In this document: positions 8,845-18,866 of the stretch, in pieces | Layout: each line of letters starts with the position of its first letter | How positions within the stretch are numbered: position 1 is the stretch's first letter | Notes under the pieces: generated by a model | What the model saw: the letters and a program-made list of their open reading frames with translations, nothing else | What the model was told of the DNA's origin: nothing | The model's database searches: none | Origin: Yinghuangia seranimata | GTDB taxonomy: Bacteria; Actinomycetota; Actinomycetes; Streptomycetales; Streptomycetaceae | Assembly: GCF_029953285.1 (NCBI RefSeq) | Contig: NZ_JASAOI010000023.1 | Span: 1-64,000, forward strand | Length of the DNA stretch: 64,000 bases | Direction: 5' to 3' | Translations under genes and position numbers: made by a program

Positions 8845-9243
8845 CTACACGAGCGGCAGCATCAGTGCCTCGGCGTCGGCCGCTTCGCGCAGGGTCTGGT
8901 CGAAGCGCAGGACGTACGAGCCGGCCGCCTCCAGGTCGGGGCGGCCGAGGACGACGACCGCGCCGGTGTCGGTCACCGCGACGACGCACGGCGTCAGGCC
9001 CTCGCTCGCCTCGGCCACCGCGGGCTCGCGTTCGTCCAGGTACACCAGGTCGAACGGCACCGCGATCGTCGACAGCAGCGCGGCCCAGTCCGCTCGGGGC
9101 TGCCAGCCGTCGTGGGTCAGCCCGTACAGTACGTCGTCCGGCGGCTCGCGGGCCCAGTCGAGGGCGCGCCCCATCGGGCGTCGGCTCTCGGTCTCCATGT
9201 CGTACACGCCGACCAAGCGGCGCACCACCTGCGCCCCAGCCAT
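8845..9243 (-). CDS. Hypothetical protein
   Basis: A 132-residue soluble acidic protein beginning MAGAQVVRRLVGVYDMETES that I do not recognise. It has a central beta-rich stretch (PCVVAVTDTGAVVVLGRPD) and ends ADAEALMLPLV. Codon use fits a real actinobacterial gene. The start is uncertain: the ATG at 9243 has only a weak ribosome-binding site, and the frame is open further upstream. It follows another small unknown gene on the same strand with a 68-nt gap, so the two may be co-transcribed. Confidence 0.55.
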   Translation of the reverse strand: MAGAQVVRRLVGVYDMETESRRPMGRALDWAREPPDDVLYGLTHDGWQPRADWAALLSTIAVPFDLVYLDEREPAVAEASEGLTPCVVAVTDTGAVVVLGRPDLEAAGSYVLRFDQTLREAADAEALMLPLV

Positions 9244-9311
9244 GACACCAGTGTGCGCCCGCCAGGCGCGTCGTGGCGCGCGCGAGGCGGGGATCCCGCC
9301 GTTGGTGATGG

Positions 9312-9647
9312 TCAGTGATAGACGCGCTGCAACGCGTGCTCGACGGCGGCCTCGGACAGCCGCTTCGCCGCGCGCAGCTCGGCAGGGCTCACCGGGTGGT
9401 CGTGCGCGGTGTGCTCGATGAACGCGTCCGCCGCGTCCATCACCCGGTGCCGTGCCCGGGAGATCTCCGGACGGCGTCCGCTGGACGCGATCATGCCGCT
9501 CCACGCCAGCGAGGCCGCGTAGGCGCCGCCGCGCGCCAGGTCCTCCGGCGAGATCGGCGCGTCGTGAGGGGCGCTGCGGCACTCGTGGAACACGGTCGCC
9601 TCACGCCCGTCGTCGGTGAACAGACCCGGACTCAGCAAGCTGCTCAT
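9312..9647 (-). CDS. Small hypothetical protein
   Basis: A 111-residue protein starting MSSLLSPGLFTDDGREATVF. The start is well supported by GGGAAGGAGGAGGTC just upstream. The C-terminal half looks helical (SPAELRAAKRLSEAAVEHAL). No signal peptide, membrane segment or family was recognised. It may form a short unit with the unknown gene ending at 8845. Confidence 0.65.
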   Translation of the reverse strand: MSSLLSPGLFTDDGREATVFHECRSAPHDAPISPEDLARGGAYAASLAWSGMIASSGRRPEISRARHRVMDAADAFIEHTAHDHPVSPAELRAAKRLSEAAVEHALQRVYH

Positions 9648-9730
9648 GACCTCCTCCTTCCCGCCCCCTCCGATCAGCGTAGGGCTGATTTGCCCGGATG
9701 TGCGTGCTATGCGGCAGGAGGTTTTCGGGC

Positions 9731-9771
9731 GGCCGGCCCGCACCCGGCACGGGGAGGGGTGCGGGCCGGCC
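9731..9771. terminator. Strong hairpin after the DUF2511-like gene
   Basis: Perfect 14-bp arms (9731-9744 and 9758-9771) around a 13-nt loop start three bases after the stop of the minus-strand gene ending at 9774. There is no U-tract, as usual in actinobacteria. The GC-only stem fits intrinsic termination before the next minus-strand gene. Confidence 0.75.
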
Positions 9772-9773
9772 CG

Positions 9774-10310
9774 TCAGCACTCGGCCTGGGCCGCCCCGAG
9801 CAGGTCGCTGAGGTCCACGCGCTTGCCGGCCGCCGACGAGTCCTCGGTCCAGATCGGCTCGATCGCGGGCAGCGCGAGCTTGACCTGGGCGACGTCGTTC
9901 AGGGCGTACTGCCGGCCGTCCGGGGAGGTGAACACCAGGGCGTCGCCGCCGCGGCACTCGATGCGGCCCTGGCGGACGGTCAACGGCCAGATCTTCCCGG
10001 ACTGTTGGAAGCCCGTGCGGTCCACGTCCCGGCCGGACGGGCCGCCGCCGTCGTCCTTGAGCAGCAGCAGGTACGCCGCCGCCGCGCCGGCGACGAGCAG
10101 CACCGCCACGACGACGACCACCAGCCACGTCCGCGACCGGGACGGTCGCCTTCGTGGAGGAGGCGGGTCCGCCGCTTCCGGTTCGGGCCACAGCCCCGGC
10201 ACGGGCTGCGGCAGGTGCTGCGGCGCACGGTGCTGCGCATGGTGCGGCAGGTGCTGTGGAACCTGCCCGGAAACTCTCGGTGGCACAGGTCTGTACGGCT
10301 GTTGTTCCAT
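9774..10310 (-). CDS. Single-pass membrane protein with DUF2511-like extracytoplasmic domain
   Basis: This 178-residue protein has a Pro/Gln/His-rich N-terminus (residues 1-60), one hydrophobic helix (TWLVVVVVAVLLVAGAAAAY, about 61-80) and an outside domain. The domain reads GKIWPLTVRQGRIECRGG, then LVFTSPDGRQYALND, and ends with a Cys; two Cys could pair. The WPLTV, PDGxxYALN and PIW pattern matches my memory of the DUF2511 family in actinobacteria (moderate confidence). The start ATG follows GGGGGTGGGG. It lies downstream of a Ser/Thr kinase gene with its own terminator, and could be a kinase target or cell-envelope partner (inference). Confidence 0.7.
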   Translation of the reverse strand: MEQQPYRPVPPRVSGQVPQHLPHHAQHRAPQHLPQPVPGLWPEPEAADPPPPRRRPSRSRTWLVVVVVAVLLVAGAAAAYLLLLKDDGGGPSGRDVDRTGFQQSGKIWPLTVRQGRIECRGGDALVFTSPDGRQYALNDVAQVKLALPAIEPIWTEDSSAAGKRVDLSDLLGAAQAEC

Positions 10311-10442
10311 CCCCACCCCCAAGGTATTGGCGACAGAACGTACTCCAGTCACGGCCGGGTTTTGGCAAGTTCGGAGCAATCCGTTTCCCACGATCACCTG
10401 GTCGGACACAGGGTGGGGAAGTGCCGTGGAACGTCTAGGAAT

Positions 10443-10465
10443 CGGGCCGCCGAACAGGCGGCCCG
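10443..10465. terminator. Hairpin after the Ser/Thr kinase gene
   Basis: CGGGCCGCC / GGCGGCCCG form a perfect 9-bp stem with a 5-nt loop (gaaca), ten bases after the stop of the minus-strand kinase gene. It probably separates the kinase from the downstream membrane-protein gene. Confidence 0.65.
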
Positions 10466-10474
10466 AGGTGTCCG

Positions 10475-12136
<1,662 letters not shown>

Positions 12137-12279
12137 GAACCCCCCAGGACCACCCCGCGATTCGGGGCACGAGTCTAGGGCCTGACCGGGACACCGCCGG
12201 TCCGGACGGCGGCGGAGACGACCGCCCGCCGACCGGTCGTACGGGCCGACCTGACACCGGACGTGGGACGGCATCGGCG

Positions 12280-12413
12280 GCGCCGACATGGTGATGTCGT
12301 CCGTCAGGCGGCCGGTCCAGCCGCGCACGTCGCGGCCCAGCCGCCGGACGAGTTCGTCGGGGTCGGTGCCCCGCGCGGTCGCGAGGCGCGTCGAGCGGGT
12401 AGAACTCGCCCCC
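12280..12413 (-). pseudogene. Remnant of a SpoIIE/PP2C-type phosphatase C-terminus
   Basis: On the minus strand one frame reads GGEFYPLDA (about 12410-12390), and after a frame change another reads RLATARGTDPDELVRRLGRD then TGRLTDDITM (to about 12287). Joined, these resemble the end of SpoIIE-type phosphatases, where a FYPL segment is followed by DP-x-ELV and a metal-binding DD in a (T/D)DD-(I/V)T motif. There is no start and no upstream catalytic core, and the frame is broken near 12390, so I read it as a decayed gene beside the kinase. Confidence 0.42.
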
Positions 12414-12466
12414 GACGCCGTTCCCGGCGCCCGGACCCAATACGTCACGGAGTGCCTCATCTGGTC

Positions 12467-12509
12467 GGCGGAGTGCCCGTTTCGGTTCCCGGGATCCGGG
12501 CACTCCGCC
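12467..12509. terminator. Hairpin after the epimerase gene
   Basis: GGCGGAGTGCCCG (12467-12479) pairs perfectly with CGGGCACTCCGCC (12497-12509) across a 17-nt loop. It begins four bases after the epimerase stop, so it should end minus-strand transcription before the PP2C remnant and kinase. Confidence 0.75.
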
Positions 12510-12513
12510 GCGC

Positions 12514-13443
12514 TCACTCCCCGGCCGCCGCGCCCGCCACCTCGCGTACGACCGCGTCGAAGTCCGTCGCGGCCACGCCGAGCACCCGCTCGGTCTCGGA
12601 AGCGTCCAGCAGGAACGCGTCGTCGTACAGGTACTCCATCTCCGCGACCTCGCCCATGATCGAGTCGGCCGCCGCGGCCGCCGCCAGTTGGTCGGCGGTC
12701 ATGCGCGTCAGCTCGGGCTGGGCCGCGCCGGCGGCCTTCGCGACGCGTGCCGCGAGGTCGCGCACCGTCGACACCGAGGACGGGACGTGCCACGCGCGGC
12801 CCCACACCTCGTCGCGGTCGTGCGCGTCGCCGACCGCGACCAGCGTGCGGGCGACGTCGCCGGTGTACGACCAGCTCTGCGGCGCGTCCAAGCCGCCCGG
12901 GTACACCGCCGCGCCGCCGGTGCGGGCGGCCGGGGCGACCATCAGGCAGAACAGCGAAATCGCGTCGGCCGCAAGGAAGTCGCTCGCCCGGACCTCGGCG
13001 ACCCGCACCCGCCCCGCCTCGTGTGCCGCGAGCGCGTCCTCCCACATCGCCGCGCGGACCCGGCCCTTGTCCGAGACCGGGGCCATGGGGAGGCCGGGGG
13101 TGAACGGGCCGTGAGGAAGGCCGTAGCCGTACGCGTTGCCGAGCATCACGTAGTCGGTGCCGGTGCGTTCGGCGGCGGCCAGCAGCGACGCCGCCAGCGG
13201 CGGGAACGCGGTGCGCCACTGGTCGTACGGCGGGGCCGCGCAGTTGTAGAGGGTACGGGCGCCGTCGAGCAGCCCGGCCAGCGTGTCCGGGTCGGTGACG
13301 TCGGCGGCGACGCGCTCGACGAGCGGATGCTCCGGCCCCGTGCCGCGCCGGGTGACGACGCGGACGCGCTCGCCCCGGTCGGCGAGCAGGCGGGCGGTGG
13401 CGATGCCGGTCGATCCGGCGCCGGTGACGATGTGGAGGGCCAC
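12514..13443 (-). CDS. NAD(P)-dependent epimerase/dehydratase family protein (extended/atypical SDR)
   Basis: A 309-residue Rossmann protein beginning MALHIVTGAGSTGIATARLL, with GxGxxG nucleotide binding, an ADVTDPDTLAGLL acidic-loop region and LYNCAAPPYDQW after beta-4. VMLGNAYGYG replaces the usual YxxxK catalytic region; a classical YxxxK is not obvious, so it may be a binding or atypical reductase member. The GTG start at 13443 is supported by TTCGGGAGAATCACC. It is divergent from a GlxA-type regulator (13591, plus), 147 nt away, which may control it. Confidence 0.85.
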   Translation of the reverse strand: MALHIVTGAGSTGIATARLLADRGERVRVVTRRGTGPEHPLVERVAADVTDPDTLAGLLDGARTLYNCAAPPYDQWRTAFPPLAASLLAAAERTGTDYVMLGNAYGYGLPHGPFTPGLPMAPVSDKGRVRAAMWEDALAAHEAGRVRVAEVRASDFLAADAISLFCLMVAPAARTGGAAVYPGGLDAPQSWSYTGDVARTLVAVGDAHDRDEVWGRAWHVPSSVSTVRDLAARVAKAAGAAQPELTRMTADQLAAAAAADSIMGEVAEMEYLYDDAFLLDASETERVLGVAATDFDAVVREVAGAAAGE

Positions 13444-13590
13444 GGTGATTCTCCCGAACGTTGGTGCGGTTTCCGTTGTTTCGGCCGCGTGTGTGCGGCG
13501 ACGGGACAACTCTGCGGCGGGCCGGACGCGTAGAGTACTGGCCGAAAGGCCAGGGATCCGGAAGTTCCGGCCACGGCCGGGGGAGGGTTC

Positions 13591-14586
13591 GTGCGCCGGG
13601 AACACGCGGGGCACCGGGAGCGGGACGAGCACCGGCCGCACCGGGTCGCCGTCGTCGCCGTCCCGCCGGTGACCGCGTTCGACCTGTCCATCCCCGAACT
13701 GGTCTTCGGCACCGCGATGGTGGAGGCCCAGCCGGCCTACGAGGTCGTCGTCTGCACGCCGGAGCCCGGCGAGGTCGCCACCACCGGCGGACTCGGCGTC
13801 GTCGTCGCCCACGGGCTCGACGCGGCGGCCGACGCCGACACCGTGCTCGTCACCGGCACCGGCGCGCGCCACAACGCCGACCCGCGCGTCCTCGACCTGC
13901 TGCGGGTCGCCGCGGCCGACGGGCGGCGCATCGCGTCCATCTGCACCGGCGCGTTCGTGCTCGCCCAGGCCGGACTGCTCGACGGACGCGCGGCCACCAC
14001 CTTCTGGGTCATGTCCGGCGAGTTCGCCCGCCGTTTCCCGGCCGTCGAGCTGCGCCGCGACGTGCTGTTCGTCGACGACGGGCAGGTGCTCACCTCCGCC
14101 GGGCTGTCCGCCGGCATGGACCTGTGCCTGCACATCGTGCGCACCGACTACGGCGCCGCCGTCGCCAACGCCACCGCGCGCCTGGTGGTCGCCCCGCCCG
14201 CGCGCCCCGGCGCGCAGGCCCAGTTCATCCAGTCCCCGCTGCCGCCCGAGCGCGGCGCCGCACTCGCCGACACCCGGGCGTGGGTGCTGACCCGACTGCA
14301 CGAACCGCTCACCGTCGCCGACATGGCGGCGCACGCGAGTACCAGCGTCCGCACCCTCACCCGGCGCTTCCAGGCGGAGACCGGGACCAGCCCCTTGCAG
14401 TGGCTCCTGCACCGGCGCGTCGACCGGGCGCTGGAGATCCTCGAGACCACCGACCTGCCGCTCGACCGGGTCGCACGGCAGAGCGGGCTCGGATCGGCGG
14501 ACTCGCTGCGCAAGCACCTCGTGCAGCGCGTCGGGCTCACCCCGAGCGCGTACCGCACGGCGTACGCCCGCTGGCCGCACGGCTGA
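13591..14586 (+). CDS. GlxA-family regulator: DJ-1/PfpI-like sensor plus AraC DNA-binding domain
   Basis: A 331-residue activator with an N-terminal DJ-1/PfpI-like domain (residues about 17-200), including the nucleophile-elbow-like SICTGAFVLAQAG. Its C-terminal AraC domain has two helix-turn-helix motifs (about 225-325; VADMAAHASTSVRTLTRRF and GLGSADSLRKHL). These sense unknown small molecules and usually activate nearby genes; the divergent epimerase gene is the likely target. The GTG start has GGGGGAGGG upstream. It ends 18 nt from the convergent gene at 14605, leaving no room for a terminator. Confidence 0.9.
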   Translation: MRREHAGHRERDEHRPHRVAVVAVPPVTAFDLSIPELVFGTAMVEAQPAYEVVVCTPEPGEVATTGGLGVVVAHGLDAAADADTVLVTGTGARHNADPRVLDLLRVAAADGRRIASICTGAFVLAQAGLLDGRAATTFWVMSGEFARRFPAVELRRDVLFVDDGQVLTSAGLSAGMDLCLHIVRTDYGAAVANATARLVVAPPARPGAQAQFIQSPLPPERGAALADTRAWVLTRLHEPLTVADMAAHASTSVRTLTRRFQAETGTSPLQWLLHRRVDRALEILETTDLPLDRVARQSGLGSADSLRKHLVQRVGLTPSAYRTAYARWPHG

Positions 14587-14604
14587 CCCGTCGCCCGTCG
14601 CCCC

Positions 14605-15012
14605 TCAGAGCCGGTAAGGGAACAGCGCGGCGTTCCGGCGCTCGACGGCGACCTCGACCCAGGTGCCGTCGACGCCGTCCGGCAGGGGAGCGGCCACGTC
14701 GAGCAGGACCAAGGTGCCGGCCAGGGTCAGGACCCCCGCGCCGTCCTCGGTCACGTCCAGCACACCGCGCAGGACCACGCGGTCGCCGTCGGCGCGGACC
14801 TCCGGCGCGGCCACCGAAGCGGCGCGGGCGTTGCCGCCCCACAGCAGGTCCTCGTCGACCGTCCACTCGACGTGGAACGCGCCCGGCGCGGCGTCCGGGT
14901 CGCCGCACCAGCGCACCGTCGTACGGCCGCACGGCGTCGCCACGCGGGCCAGTACGGGGTCGCCCGGGATGATCCGCTCCACCTGTACCAGCACCGGCCC
15001 ATCATGGGGCAC
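14605..15012 (-). CDS. Hypothetical beta-rich protein
   Basis: A 135-residue protein beginning PHDGPVLVQVERIIPGDPVL and ending NAALFPYRL. Alternating hydrophobic stretches (VLTLAGTLVLLDVAAPL, TWVEVAVERR) suggest a beta sandwich or barrel, but I do not recognise the family. The GTG start at 15012 is only 8 nt after the upstream alcohol dehydrogenase stop, indicating one operon and possible coupling. Another GTG at 14994 is an alternative start. It could be an accessory factor of that dehydrogenase (inference). Confidence 0.65.
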   Translation of the reverse strand: MPHDGPVLVQVERIIPGDPVLARVATPCGRTTVRWCGDPDAAPGAFHVEWTVDEDLLWGGNARAASVAAPEVRADGDRVVLRGVLDVTEDGAGVLTLAGTLVLLDVAAPLPDGVDGTWVEVAVERRNAALFPYRL

Positions 15013-15020
15013 GGTCGGGT

Positions 15021-16058
15021 TCAGTCCGCGAGCAGCACCGCGGCGCCGTTCACGCGGTCGGCCGCCAGGTCGGCGAGCGCCTGGTCCGCGCGGCCGAGCG
15101 GATACGGCGTCGTGGTCGCCTTGATGCCGATCCGCTGGGCGGTCTCCAGGAACTCGGCGCCGTCCTGCCGGGTGTTCGCGGTCACACTGCGGACCTGGCG
15201 CTCGTAGAACAGGTGCCGCTGGTAGTCGAGGACCGGAACGTCGGTGAGATGGATGCCGGCGATCGCGAGCGTGCCCCCGCGGTCGAGCGCCTCGAGGCCG
15301 GCCGGCACGGCGTCGCCGACGGGGGCGAACAGGATCGCGGCGTCGAGGGGTTCGGGCGGGGCGTCGTAGGTGTCCTGCGCGGACGCCGCGCCGAGCGCCA
15401 GGGCGAGGTCGCGGGCGGCGGGTGCGCGCGTCATCACGTGGACGGTGGCGCCCTGCGCGAGCGCGATCTGCGCGGCCAGGTGCGCGGACGCGCCGAAGCC
15501 GTAGATGCCGAGCCGACCGCCGTCCGGGAGTTCGGCGCGCTTCAGGGCCCGGTAGCCGATGATCCCGGCGCAGAGCAGCGGCGCGATGTGCTCCGGGTCG
15601 GCGTCGGGCGGCAGCGGGTAGGCGAAGTCCTCGGGGACGACGGCGTGCTCGGCGAAGCCGCCGTCGGCGTCCCAGCCGGTGTACGTCGACGCCTCGCACA
15701 GGTTCTCCCGCCCGGCGCGGCAGTACCCGCACACGCCGCACGTGTGCCGCAGCCACGCGACGCCGAGCCGGTCGCCGGGCGCGAACCGGACCGCGCCGGG
15801 GCCGAGCGCGTCCACGACGCCGACGACCTCGTGCCCGGGGACCGTCCCGGGCCTGCGCGGCGCGAGGTCGCCCTCGGCCAGATGCAGGTCGGTGCGGCAC
15901 ACCCCGCACGCCTCGACCCGCACCCGCACCTCGCCGGGCCCCGGCTCGGGCACGGCCCGCTGCACCTCGCGCAGCGGACGGCCCGCGATCGGCCCTGGCG
16001 TCTCCACGATCCAGGCGCGTTCCTGCGTCCCCGTGTCCGGCTCCCGTACGGCGGCCAT
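15021..16058 (-). CDS. Zinc-dependent alcohol dehydrogenase (AdhP/Adh1-like MDR)
   Basis: A 345-residue zinc dehydrogenase with [17 protein letters not shown] and [12 protein letters not shown] for catalytic zinc, and [15 protein letters not shown] for structural zinc. The coenzyme domain has [21 protein letters not shown], followed by VHVMTRAP where the coenzyme-discriminating residues sit. The family catalyses NAD(P)-linked alcohol/aldehyde interconversion. The start has a strong GGGAGGCGTC site. It is upstream of, and 8 nt from, a small unknown gene. Confidence 0.92.
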   Translation of the reverse strand: MAAVREPDTGTQERAWIVETPGPIAGRPLREVQRAVPEPGPGEVRVRVEACGVCRTDLHLAEGDLAPRRPGTVPGHEVVGVVDALGPGAVRFAPGDRLGVAWLRHTCGVCGYCRAGRENLCEASTYTGWDADGGFAEHAVVPEDFAYPLPPDADPEHIAPLLCAGIIGYRALKRAELPDGGRLGIYGFGASAHLAAQIALAQGATVHVMTRAPAARDLALALGAASAQDTYDAPPEPLDAAILFAPVGDAVPAGLEALDRGGTLAIAGIHLTDVPVLDYQRHLFYERQVRSVTANTRQDGAEFLETAQRIGIKATTTPYPLGRADQALADLAADRVNGAAVLLAD

Positions 16059-16140
16059 GACGCCTCCCTGAGTCGGCCCCGGCGCGTCGAAGGCGCACCG
16101 GGCGGCTGTCAGGACGTGTACCCCGTTCGGGGGAGCGGGA

Positions 16141-16761
16141 CTACCTCGGGGCGTCAGACGCCGGGGTGTTCGCGGCCGCCGCGGCGGGCTCGCCCGTGGG
16201 CTCGTCAGCGGGCTCGCCGGTGGTCGGCTCGTCCGCCGCGCCCGTGGGGAACAGGATCGGGCTGATCAGGTACGGCCTGCGGCCCGGCGCCGGCCCGTTG
16301 GCGAGCCGTGGGTGCAGGACCGAGAGCAGGTCCCCGAGGAGCGCGGCGAGCTCGTCCGGGTCGAGCCAGAGCGTGCCCTGCCGGTAGCCGACGGAGTCCG
16401 CGACCGGGTCGGCGCCGTCGTGGTCCAGGTAGGCGTTGAACTCGGCGATGAGGGTGACCATCGCGGCGGCGAAGCCGCGCCGGTGGTCGTCCGGCGTCAT
16501 GGCGGCCGCCGCTTCGCCGTCGATCGCCGGGCGGTCGCGGCGCAGCCGGTAGCGGCGCTCGACCGCGCCGCGCACCCGCTGCTCGCCCGCGACCTCCAGG
16601 AAACCGGACTCGGCGAGCAGCGCGACGTGCCGGTACACGGTCACCTTCGAGACCTCGGGCATCCGCGCGCACAGCTCGCCCGTGGTGAGCTCGCGGCCCC
16701 CGGACAGGGCGTGCACGACGCGCAGGCGGACCGGGTGGAGGAGCAGGTCGACGGTGTCCAC
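16141..16761 (-). CDS. Winged-helix (ArsR-like) transcriptional regulator
   Basis: Residues about 5-80 form an ArsR-type winged helix ([18 protein letters not shown], then [19 protein letters not shown] and wing [12 protein letters not shown]). The effector half is helical and followed by a Pro/Glu-rich tail with imperfect repeats ([16 protein letters not shown]). The GTG start at 16761 faces an alpha/beta hydrolase gene transcribed the other way. A dyad between them (16781-16794) is a likely operator, so it probably represses itself and the hydrolase. Confidence 0.85.
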   Translation of the reverse strand: MDTVDLLLHPVRLRVVHALSGGRELTTGELCARMPEVSKVTVYRHVALLAESGFLEVAGEQRVRGAVERRYRLRRDRPAIDGEAAAAMTPDDHRRGFAAAMVTLIAEFNAYLDHDGADPVADSVGYRQGTLWLDPDELAALLGDLLSVLHPRLANGPAPGRRPYLISPILFPTGAADEPTTGEPADEPTGEPAAAAANTPASDAPR

Positions 16762-16780
16762 GGCCTTACTATTTCACGAG

Positions 16781-16794
16781 TGATACCGTTATCA
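16781..16794. promoter_or_regulatory. Operator-like dyad TGATA-CCGT-TATCA
   Basis: A perfect 5-bp inverted repeat with a 4-nt spacer lies in an unusually AT-rich 73-nt divergent region between the winged-helix regulator and the alpha/beta hydrolase. Its position would cover both promoters. Confidence 0.5.
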
Positions 16795-16834
16795 AAGTTG
16801 AAAACGTTCGGTGGTCGTTCGTCAGGGAGGGTGC

Positions 16835-17707
16835 ATGCGCCAGGCAGAGGGGCGGGTCGTAGCGGTCAACGGCCGGTCGGTGTACGTGGAGGAGTCCGGC
16901 GCGGGGGCGGCCTGCGTCGTCTTCGAGGCCGGCCAGGGGCTCGGGCGCGCGAGCTGGGACGCGGTGCTGCCGTCACTCGCCGACCGCGCGCGGCTGGTGG
17001 CGTACGACCGCGCCGGGTTCGGCCGCAGCGGGCGCGTCGAAGGACCGCTCGACGTCGACGACATGGCCGCCGACCTCGCGGCGCTGGTCGAGGCCGTCGT
17101 CCCCGACGGGGCGCCGCTGGTCCTCGTCGGGCACAGCATGGGCGGGCTCGTCACGCGCCGCGCGGCCGAACGGCTCGGTGCCCGGCTCCGCGGCCTGCTG
17201 CTGGTCGACCCGACGCCCGAACAGGCACCCGTCTACGACACGTTCGACCAGACCGCCGCGAAGGTCGACCGCGTGCTGGGCGTCATGCAGCAGCTGTTCC
17301 GCTCACGCCTGCTCGCGCGCCTGGCCAGCGGCCGGATCCGCCGGGTGTTCCCGCCGGACACCTACGCGACGATGCTCGCCGAGGACTTCGTCCCGGCCGG
17401 CATCGCCCAGACCCGCAAGGAGCTCAAGGCCGTGGCCGCCGCCATCCCGCGCTTCCGCCTCGCACCGCCCGCCCCGCCGATCTGCCCCATCGTCCTGCTC
17501 TCCGCCGGCCGCCCCGAGCGGGGCCGCGCGCGGCAGCACGCCGACGTCGCCGAACACCAGCGGCTCTGGGCGCGGGACCTCCCGAACGCGCGGTACGAGC
17601 GGGTCGACTCCGGCCACCTCATCCAGGCCGAGCGGCCGCAGGACGTCGCGGAAGCGGTCGTCGAACTCGTCACGTGGGCCGAACTCGCGGGCGCCCCGCG
17701 CACCTGA
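16835..17707 (+). CDS. Alpha/beta-fold hydrolase
   Basis: A 290-residue hydrolase with the nucleophile elbow GHSMGG (residues about 93-98), an oxyanion/turn region near VVFEAGQGLG, and a C-terminal catalytic His in VDSGHLIQAERP. A typical Asp position precedes it in the variable part after LLSAGRP. It acts on an unknown ester, lactone or haloacid. The ATG at 16835 follows AGGGAGG; the upstream GTG is not needed. It is divergent from its probable repressor at 16141-16761. Confidence 0.9.
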   Translation: MRQAEGRVVAVNGRSVYVEESGAGAACVVFEAGQGLGRASWDAVLPSLADRARLVAYDRAGFGRSGRVEGPLDVDDMAADLAALVEAVVPDGAPLVLVGHSMGGLVTRRAAERLGARLRGLLLVDPTPEQAPVYDTFDQTAAKVDRVLGVMQQLFRSRLLARLASGRIRRVFPPDTYATMLAEDFVPAGIAQTRKELKAVAAAIPRFRLAPPAPPICPIVLLSAGRPERGRARQHADVAEHQRLWARDLPNARYERVDSGHLIQAERPQDVAEAVVELVTWAELAGAPRT

Positions 17708-18035
17708 GCCGGGGGCGGCGCGAGCGTGCCGGGCCGCCTCGCGGGGGCGCGGGAACTGGGGCGTTTCTGGGGGATCTTGGCACCACTCACGCCGCCTGGC
17801 ACCGCCCGCCGGGCCTTGCTCCGGGCCTAGCGGCCCTCCCAAGCCCTCCTTCGGCCTAGCGGCCCTCCCGAGCGCCGCGTCGCAGGACCTCGCGAGGACG
17901 AACGAGGGCGAGCGCCCAGCGGCCCGAACCAGCCCTGCGCCGTGCGACGCACGGCACGAAGGAGGGCCGTAAGGGCGCTGGGCGCGGCGTGAGCGGCTCC
18001 AGTGACCCCCGGACACGCCCTGGAACGGGCCCAGG
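17708..18035. other. Intergenic, repeat-bearing stretch between convergent genes
   Basis: No credible gene. It lies between the hydrolase and racemase homologue stops and contains a 17-bp direct repeat plus imperfect inverted copies of CCTCCTTCG-type segments that could fold. It could serve as a bidirectional termination region. Confidence 0.5.
17824..17869. repeat. 17-bp direct repeat GGCCTAGCGGCCCTCCC
   Basis: Two exact copies at 17824-17840 and 17853-17869 (period 29), separated by aagccctccttc. A partly complementary segment (GAAGGAGGGCCG) occurs near 17959-17970. Confidence 0.7.
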
Positions 18036-18866
18036 TCAGACCCGCGCCGGGACCTGCGAGACCGCGCGGGTGAGGAGGGTGGCTGGCACGTGCGCGGCGT
18101 CCGCGAGGGCCTGGCCGAGCGGGTGGGTGAGGGCCGCGGCGGGCATCGTGCCGTCCCGGCCGCTCAGGACGACGCTCACCGAGCCCGGCGTCGCGGGTGC
18201 GTCGGGGGCCGGGGCGGCGGCGTCGAGGCCCAGCCGCCGCAGCGCCTGCCGGGCGACCGCCTCGGCGCTGTCGTGCAGCACCGTGCCGGGCGGCAGCGCG
18301 CTCATGATCCGGTCGGTGACGAGGGGGTAGTGCGTGCAGCCGAGCACCACGGCGGCGGCGTCGGCGGGTGTGCGGGCGGCGGCGTCGGCGACGGCCAGGT
18401 CGACCGCGTCCGTGTCGCCGCGGTCGACCGCCTCGGCCAACCCCGGGCACGCGATCCGGTACGCCGGAACCCCGTCGGCGAAGCGGCGGATCAGCCCGGC
18501 CTGGTAGTCGCTGGCCGTCGTCCGCTCGGTCGCCCACACCGCGAACGGCAGCCCGGCGGCCGCGGCGGGTTTCACTGCCGGCACGGTGCCGATGACGGGG
18601 ATCGCCGGCTCGAGGTGCGCGCGCAGCTCGTCGACGGCGGTCACAGTGGCCGTGTTGCAGGGGATGACGACCGCGTCCGCACCACGCTCGGCGGCCAGTC
18701 GGCCCCCGGCCAGCAGCCGCTCGGTGACGAACTCGCCCGTCTTCGCGCCCCACGGCATGCCGTCGGGGTCCATGACCAGGACGAGGTCGCTGCCGGGCAC
18801 CAGGTGCCGCAGCCATCCGGCGGTCGGCAGCATGCCCAGTCCGGAGTCGACGAGCGCGATGATCAT
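18036..18866 (-). CDS. Glutamate/aspartate racemase family protein
   Basis: A 276-residue MurI-like racemase. It keeps both catalytic cysteines, in VIPCNTATVTA (residues about 70-80) and LGCTHYPLVTD (about 178-188), the latter with the conserved His. The N-terminal Asp-Ser is in ALVDSGLGMLPTAG, where classical MurI has DSGVGGLTV. GMPWGAKT corresponds to the PYG-K segment. It may make D-Glu or act on another acidic amino acid. Divergence at the N-terminus and the location away from murein genes suggest an accessory paralogue (inference). Confidence 0.82.
   Translation of the reverse strand: MIIALVDSGLGMLPTAGWLRHLVPGSDLVLVMDPDGMPWGAKTGEFVTERLLAGGRLAAERGADAVVIPCNTATVTAVDELRAHLEPAIPVIGTVPAVKPAAAAGLPFAVWATERTTASDYQAGLIRRFADGVPAYRIACPGLAEAVDRGDTDAVDLAVADAAARTPADAAAVVLGCTHYPLVTDRIMSALPPGTVLHDSAEAVARQALRRLGLDAAAPAPDAPATPGSVSVVLSGRDGTMPAAALTHPLGQALADAAHVPATLLTRAVSQVPARV

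Noticed and set aside
12137-13219. Long fusion frame joining the kinase to upstream sequence
   Set aside because: The upstream part crosses a terminator and the epimerase gene in the wrong frame; only the short PP2C-like segment is meaningful.
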